A stretch of 64,000 nt of DNA from Ramlibacter agri (GTDB lineage: Bacteria > Pseudomonadota > Gammaproteobacteria > Burkholderiales > Burkholderiaceae_C), in contig NZ_JABBFX010000005.1 of assembly GCF_012927085.1 (NCBI RefSeq), positions 124,001-188,000 on the forward strand, given 5' to 3'. Positions within the stretch are counted from its first letter, which is position 1. The number at the start of each line of letters is the position of its first letter. Below the pieces are notes generated by a model. It did not search any database, was not told where the DNA came from, and saw nothing but the letters and a program-made list of their open reading frames with translations. This document shows, piece by piece, positions 60,489-64,000 of this stretch. Made by a program: the position numbers and the translations under genes.

Positions 60489-60589
60489 GGGCGGCTTGCC
60501 GCTCCCCGCTTTTCCTCCCTGAGCGGGCGCCTTGATGTGTGACAGCAAAAAGGCTTCGCACCCCGGCCGGTGGCCGGGGTCTTTTTTTT
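60489..60589 (+). ncRNA. Candidate small RNA or attenuated leader between hemB and hemJ
   Basis: About 100 nt bounded by a near-consensus promoter and a strong intrinsic terminator, with no convincing reading frame. The 5' part can pair GCGGGCGGCTTGCC with nearby GC-rich segments. A C/U-rich single-stranded stretch (CTTTTCCTCCCTGAGC) and an A-run (CAAAAAGG) precede the terminator. I do not recognise it as 6S, tmRNA, SRP RNA or a named riboswitch. It could be a trans-acting RNA or a conditional terminator for hemJ. Confidence 0.5.
60560..60589 (+). terminator. Intrinsic terminator upstream of hemJ
   Basis: ACCCCGGCC (60560-60568) pairs with GGCCGGGGT (60572-60580) around loop GGT and is followed by C and eight Ts (60582-60589). 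The next start codon is 31 nt downstream. Confidence 0.85.
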
Positions 60590-60620
60590 GGTGGGTCCCG
60601 CATCCGTACACTCGGGGCAA

Positions 60621-61043
60621 ATGCTCTGGGTCAAGGCCTTCCACATCGTGTTCGTGGCCAGCTGGTTTGCCGGCCTCTTCTATCTTCCCCGCATCTTCGT
60701 GAACCTCGCCATGGTGCCGCCCGGCTCCGAGGCCGAGAGGGCCCGGCTGCTGCTGATGGCGCGCAAGCTGCTGCGGTTCACGACGATGCTCGCGGTGCCG
60801 GCCCTCGCCCTCGGCCTGTGGTTGTGGCTGGGATACGGCATCGGGCGCGGCAGCGGCTGGCTGCACGCCAAACTGGCGGTTGTCCTGCTGACCATCGGTT
60901 ATCACCACGGCTGCGCGGTGATGCTGCGCAAGTTCGAGTCAGGCGCCAGTCAGCGCGGGCATCGCTGGTTCCGCGTTTTCAACGAAGTGCCGGTGCTGTT
61001 CCTGGTGGCGGCCGTGATCCTGGTGGTGGTGAAGCCCTTTTGA
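60621..61043 (+). CDS. hemJ: HemJ-type protoporphyrinogen IX oxidase (CopD-family membrane protein)
   Basis: A 140-residue inner-membrane protein with four helices. The HemJ (UPF0093) hallmarks are present: the first-helix His in WVKAFHIVFVASWFAGLFYL, the Lys in GWLHAKLAVVLL, the His pair in GYHHG, and the end RVFNEVPVLFLVAAVILVV. HemJ oxidises protoporphyrinogen IX to protoporphyrin IX, the penultimate heme step. Automatic pipelines often call it CopD, but there are no copper motifs. Placement next to hemB supports the heme role. It overlaps the VanZ gene by 4 bp. Confidence 0.75.
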   Translation: MLWVKAFHIVFVASWFAGLFYLPRIFVNLAMVPPGSEAERARLLLMARKLLRFTTMLAVPALALGLWLWLGYGIGRGSGWLHAKLAVVLLTIGYHHGCAVMLRKFESGASQRGHRWFRVFNEVPVLFLVAAVILVVVKPF

Positions 61044-62176
61044 GCGCGCACAAGACATCGGCCTGGCCGCTGGCCGGCGCTTACACGGCGCTGGTGGTCT
61101 ACGCCAGCCTCTACCCCTTCTCCGGCTGGCGCGACCAGGAGATCGCGCCCTGGGAGTTCCTGTTCGCCGGCTGGCCCCGTTACTGGACCTGGTTCGACAT
61201 CGGCGCCAACGTCGTGGGCTACATGCCGCTGGGCTTCCTGCTGGCCTTGAGCTTCCTGAGGCGCGGCAACGTGCGCCGGTTTGCCGGCCACCCGAATGTC
61301 GGCGCGGTGGCCGTGGCGGTGCTGGCCGGCGCCGCGCTGTCGCTGGCGATGGAGACGCTGCAGAACTACCTGCCCTCGCGCGTTGCCAGCAACGTCGATT
61401 TCGGGCTCAACGTGGCGGGCACCTTGCTGGGTGCGAGCGTCGCTGCCGGCCTGGAACTGGTGGGCGCCATCTCGCGCTGGAGCCGCTTCCGCGCGCGCTG
61501 GTTCATTCCGGAGTCGCGCGGTGCGCTGGTGCTGCTGGCGCTGTGGCCGTTCGCGTTGCTGTTCCCGGCGGCCGTGCCGCTGGGGCTGGGCCAGGTGCTG
61601 GAGCGGCTCGAAGCGGGCATCGCCGACTGGCTGCAGGACACGCCCTTCCTGGAATGGCTGCCGGTGCGGGACATCGAACTGCAGCCGCTGGTGCCCGCCG
61701 CCGAATTGCTGTGCGTCGCGCTCGGTGCCTTCATTCCCTGCCTGCTGGGGTACTGCATCCTGCGCACGGTGGGCCGGCGCGCGATCTTCGCCGTCGTCGC
61801 GCTTGCGGTGGGCATCGGCGTGACCGCGCTGTCCGCCGCCCTGAGCTGGGGACCTTCGCATGCCTGGGCCTGGCTCAGCGTGGCGGTGCGCATGGGCCTG
61901 GCCTTCGGCTTCGTGCTGTCGCTGCTGATGTTGCCGGTGCCGCGCCGCGGCTGTGCGGCGGTGCTGCTGCTGGCCCTGGTGGTGCACCTCAGCGTCCTGA
62001 ACCAGGCGTCGGCCAGTGCGTATTTCACGGACACGCTGCAGGCCTGGGAGCAGGGCCGCTTCATCCGTTTTCACGGCCTGGCGCAGTGGCTCGGCTGGAT
62101 CTGGCCTTACGTGGCGCTGGTTTATGTGCTGCTGCGGGTTTCCCGCCCGGAGGCCCCTCCTACAATCCCGCAATGA
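61040..62176 (+). CDS. VanZ family membrane protein
   Basis: A 378-residue polytopic membrane protein. The N-terminal VanZ-like domain has YASLYPFSGWRD, FDIGANVVGYMPLGFLLAL, ETLQNYLPSRVASNVDFGLN and the Gly-rich helix after it. A second half with about six more helices makes it longer than stand-alone VanZ proteins. The TTG at 61040 overlaps the hemJ stop (TTGA); no better start lies before the first helix. Function unknown outside the VanZ link to teicoplanin resistance. Confidence 0.8.
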   Translation: MSAHKTSAWPLAGAYTALVVYASLYPFSGWRDQEIAPWEFLFAGWPRYWTWFDIGANVVGYMPLGFLLALSFLRRGNVRRFAGHPNVGAVAVAVLAGAALSLAMETLQNYLPSRVASNVDFGLNVAGTLLGASVAAGLELVGAISRWSRFRARWFIPESRGALVLLALWPFALLFPAAVPLGLGQVLERLEAGIADWLQDTPFLEWLPVRDIELQPLVPAAELLCVALGAFIPCLLGYCILRTVGRRAIFAVVALAVGIGVTALSAALSWGPSHAWAWLSVAVRMGLAFGFVLSLLMLPVPRRGCAAVLLLALVVHLSVLNQASASAYFTDTLQAWEQGRFIRFHGLAQWLGWIWPYVALVYVLLRVSRPEAPPTIPQ

Positions 62177-62517
62177 CCGCGCCTTCGTCTCCCCAGTACT
62201 ACGAACACCACGTCTTCTTCTGCCTCAACCAGCGCACCAATGGCGAGGCTTGCTGCGCGGACCACAACGCCCAGGCGGCGTTCGACCGCTGCAAGAAGCA
62301 GGTGAAGGCGCAGGGGCTCGCAGGCCCGGGCAAGGTGCGGGTGAACAAGGCCGGCTGCCTGGACCGCTGCCAGGGCGGCCCGATCGCCGTGGTCTACCCC
62401 GAAGGCACCTGGTACACCTATGTGGACGAGGCGGACATCGACGAGATCGTCGAATCGCACCTGAAGAACGGCAAAGTGGTCGAACGCCTGCTGACCCCGC
62501 CGCACCTCGGTCGCTGA
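62173..62517 (+). CDS. Thioredoxin-like [2Fe-2S] ferredoxin-domain protein
   Basis: A 114-residue soluble protein of the thioredoxin-like ferredoxin family. Cluster cysteines are C17 and C28 (FFCLNQRTNGEACC), then C62 and C66 (KAGCLDRCQGGP). GTWYTYVDEADIDEIVESHL is the family C-terminal helix. It overlaps the VanZ stop by 4 bp and abuts the next gene. Likely a small electron carrier; partner unknown. Confidence 0.85.
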   Translation: MTAPSSPQYYEHHVFFCLNQRTNGEACCADHNAQAAFDRCKKQVKAQGLAGPGKVRVNKAGCLDRCQGGPIAVVYPEGTWYTYVDEADIDEIVESHLKNGKVVERLLTPPHLGR

Positions 62518-63146
62518 TGAACTCCCGCACCGAGAAGCTGGAGATCGCCGGCCCGGCGGGGCGGCTGCAGGCGCTGCGCGACCAGCCGGAAGGCCCGCCC
62601 GCCGGTACGGCGGTCATCGCCCATCCGCATCCGCTGTTCGGCGGGACCATGGACAACAAGGTGGTGCAGACGCTGGCCCGCGCCTTCGTGCAATGCGGCT
62701 GGACGGCGATCCGCTTCAACTTCCGCGGCGTCGGCGCCAGCGAGGGGCAGTTCGACGAGGGCCGCGGCGAGATGCAGGACCTGCTGGCCGCCGTGCGCGA
62801 GCTGGCAGGCGCCGGTCCGCTGGCGCTGGCGGGCTTTTCCTTCGGCTCCTTCGTCACCATCCAGGCCCTGCAGGAACTGTGGGGAGCCCGCGAAATCAGG
62901 CACATCGTGCTGGTGGGCACGGCCACGGCGCGCTTCGCGGTCCCGGCGCTGCCGCCCGAGGCGCACGAGCGCACCCTGGCCATCCACGGCGAAGTGGATG
63001 ACACGGTGCCGCTTGCTTCGGTGCTCGACTGGGCCCGGCCGCAGACACTGCCGGTTACGGTCGTCCCCGGGGTCGAGCATTTCTTCCACGGACAATTGCC
63101 CCTTTTGAAGAGCCTGGTGGTCCGCCACCTGCGCGTACAGGGATGA
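62517..63146 (+). CDS. Alpha/beta hydrolase (YdeN/CocE-like small hydrolase)
   Basis: A 209-residue hydrolase. VIAHPHPLFGGTMDNKVV carries the HPHP oxyanion motif, FNFRGVGASEG follows, the nucleophile elbow is GFSFGS, the Asp is in HGEVDDTVP and the His in VEHFFHG. Such proteins act on small esters or peptides; the substrate is not known. Start and stop are interlocked with both neighbours (TGATGA upstream, ATGA into the next gene). Confidence 0.85.
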   Translation: MNSRTEKLEIAGPAGRLQALRDQPEGPPAGTAVIAHPHPLFGGTMDNKVVQTLARAFVQCGWTAIRFNFRGVGASEGQFDEGRGEMQDLLAAVRELAGAGPLALAGFSFGSFVTIQALQELWGAREIRHIVLVGTATARFAVPALPPEAHERTLAIHGEVDDTVPLASVLDWARPQTLPVTVVPGVEHFFHGQLPLLKSLVVRHLRVQG

Positions 63147-64000
63147 AACCTGCCTGGATGAGGGCGCTGCTGGCGCCCTGGATCTTCCTTTTCTGCGCCG
63201 TGGCGGCGGCCCAGGTGCCGCAAGCCCCGCAGATCGCGGCCCGCCAGTTCCTGCTGCTGGACGTGACGGCCGACCAGGTGCTGGCCGCCAAGGACGCCGA
63301 TGTCCAGGTCGAGCCCTCGTCGCTGACCAAGCTGATGACCGCCTACCTGGTCTACGACGCGCTGCGGTCCGGCAAGATCCGCCTGGACCAGAAGCTGCCG
63401 GTGAGCACGCGGGCCTGGAAGACCCCCGGTTCGCGCATGTTCATCGACCCCAAGATGCAGGTGCCGGTGGAGGACCTGATCAAGGGCATGGTGGTGCAGT
63501 CCGGCAACGACGCCACGGTCGCGCTGGCCGAAGGCGTGGGCGGGACGGTGGAGCACTTCGTCGAGCTGATGAACCAGCAGGCGAAGGCGCTGGGCATGAG
63601 CCACACCACCTTCAAGAACCCTGAGGGCCTGCCGGCGCCAGGCCACACCAGCACCGCGCGCGACCTGGGCGTCCTGGCCACCCGCCTGATCCAGGACTTC
63701 CCGCAGGACCTGCCGTACTACGCGATCAAGAAGTACCGCTACCAGGGCACGCCGACGGCCAACGACACCAACCGGAACACGCTGCTGTTCCGCGACCCGA
63801 CGGTGGACGGGCTGATGACCGGCCATACCGATGCGGCGGGCTATTGCGTCATCGCCACGGCCAAGCGCGACTTCCCCAACCTGCAGGGCCGCCGGCTGCT
63901 GGCGATCGTGCTGGGCGCCACCAGCGACTCGGCGCGGGCGAACGAAACCCAGAAGCTGCTGAACTGGGGTTTCACGGCCTTCGAGGGCCTGAAGCTGTTC
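63143..64000 (+). CDS. dacC: D-alanyl-D-alanine carboxypeptidase, PBP5/6 type (3' cut by the window)
   Basis: The first 286 residues of a low-molecular-mass penicillin-binding protein that trims the terminal D-Ala of peptidoglycan stem peptides. Signal peptide about 1-23. Active-site SxxK is S60-L-T-K63 in EPSSLTKLM, and SxN is S120-G-N122. The third motif, normally KTG, reads MTG at 225-227 (GLMTGHTDAAGYC), with ATG at 63815-63817 in place of a lysine codon. The beta-rich C-terminal domain begins near the window end. ATG overlaps the hydrolase stop by 4 bp. Confidence 0.88.
   Translation, partial: MKPAWMRALLAPWIFLFCAVAAAQVPQAPQIAARQFLLLDVTADQVLAAKDADVQVEPSSLTKLMTAYLVYDALRSGKIRLDQKLPVSTRAWKTPGSRMFIDPKMQVPVEDLIKGMVVQSGNDATVALAEGVGGTVEHFVELMNQQAKALGMSHTTFKNPEGLPAPGHTSTARDLGVLATRLIQDFPQDLPYYAIKKYRYQGTPTANDTNRNTLLFRDPTVDGLMTGHTDAAGYCVIATAKRDFPNLQGRRLLAIVLGATSDSARANETQKLLNWGFTAFEGLKLF

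Noticed and set aside
60539..61039. Open frame upstream of the VanZ gene, over the terminator and hemJ
   Set aside because: It is out of frame with hemJ and includes the terminator stem and T-run; VanZ similarity begins only after 61040.
60621..61043. Copper resistance protein CopD as a name for hemJ
   Set aside because: No copper-binding motifs; helix motifs and the neighbour hemB fit HemJ.

Overview
The window is GC-rich, almost fully coding DNA with the gene content of a betaproteobacterium of the order Burkholderiales, most like Comamonadaceae (Ramlibacter or Variovorax type). The pointers are a HrcA/CIRCE-controlled groESL operon, a HemB lacking the zinc cysteines, HemJ next to HemB, a two-partner secretion system and a compact chemosensory operon. 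The genus is an inference from protein character only. I see no insertion sequence, integrase, CRISPR array, tRNA or rRNA.

Layout. (1) 1-8649: a 5'-truncated giant RHS/YD-repeat protein with a LysM domain and a probable nuclease toxin tail, followed at once by a small candidate immunity gene. (2) 8650-9603: a non-coding stretch with hairpins and a dispersed repeat, then a DUF805 membrane protein with a clear terminator. (3) 9604-12651 (minus): xylFHG-type sugar ABC transporter with a one-domain ATPase. (4) 12780-17327 (minus): a NarL-type response regulator and two paralogous membrane histidine kinases. (5) 17417-37830 (plus): a two-partner secretion system, with an outer-membrane transporter and a 6241-residue exoprotein built from about five GLUG modules and about 33 YDG repeats. 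(6) 37906-40023 (minus): groES-groEL with CIRCE and an overlapping sigma-70 promoter. (7) 40083-43609 (plus): TonB-dependent siderophore receptor, PepSY membrane protein and a tiny membrane protein behind a Fur-like site. (8) 43816-54824 (plus): eleven-gene chemosensory operon mcp-cheY-STAS-cheA-cheW-mcp-cheW-mcp-cheR-cheD-cheB. (9) 54834-58247: MarC, a hot-dog/SDR pair, dienelactone hydrolase and a DUF72 protein. (10) 58244-64000: corA/zntB and hemB (minus); a candidate small RNA, hemJ, a VanZ protein, a [2Fe-2S] protein, an alpha/beta hydrolase and a DacC-like carboxypeptidase cut by the window end (plus).

How the genes work together. Three regions face the outside world: the RHS toxin with its candidate immunity gene, the giant secreted adhesin with its transporter, and the chemosensory array. 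The response regulator reads divergently from the secretion system across an 89-bp gap, so it is a plausible regulator of adhesin expression. Heme and iron form a second theme (hemB, hemJ, the siderophore receptor operon with its Fur-like site).

Most notable signals: the toxin/immunity pair at the RHS tail, the mosaic 264-bp repeat array, the two-kinase/one-regulator cluster beside the adhesin, the shared DEVDFARF tail of two chemoreceptors, a promoter-to-terminator small RNA candidate between hemB and hemJ, and a Met in place of the KTG lysine of the D,D-carboxypeptidase.
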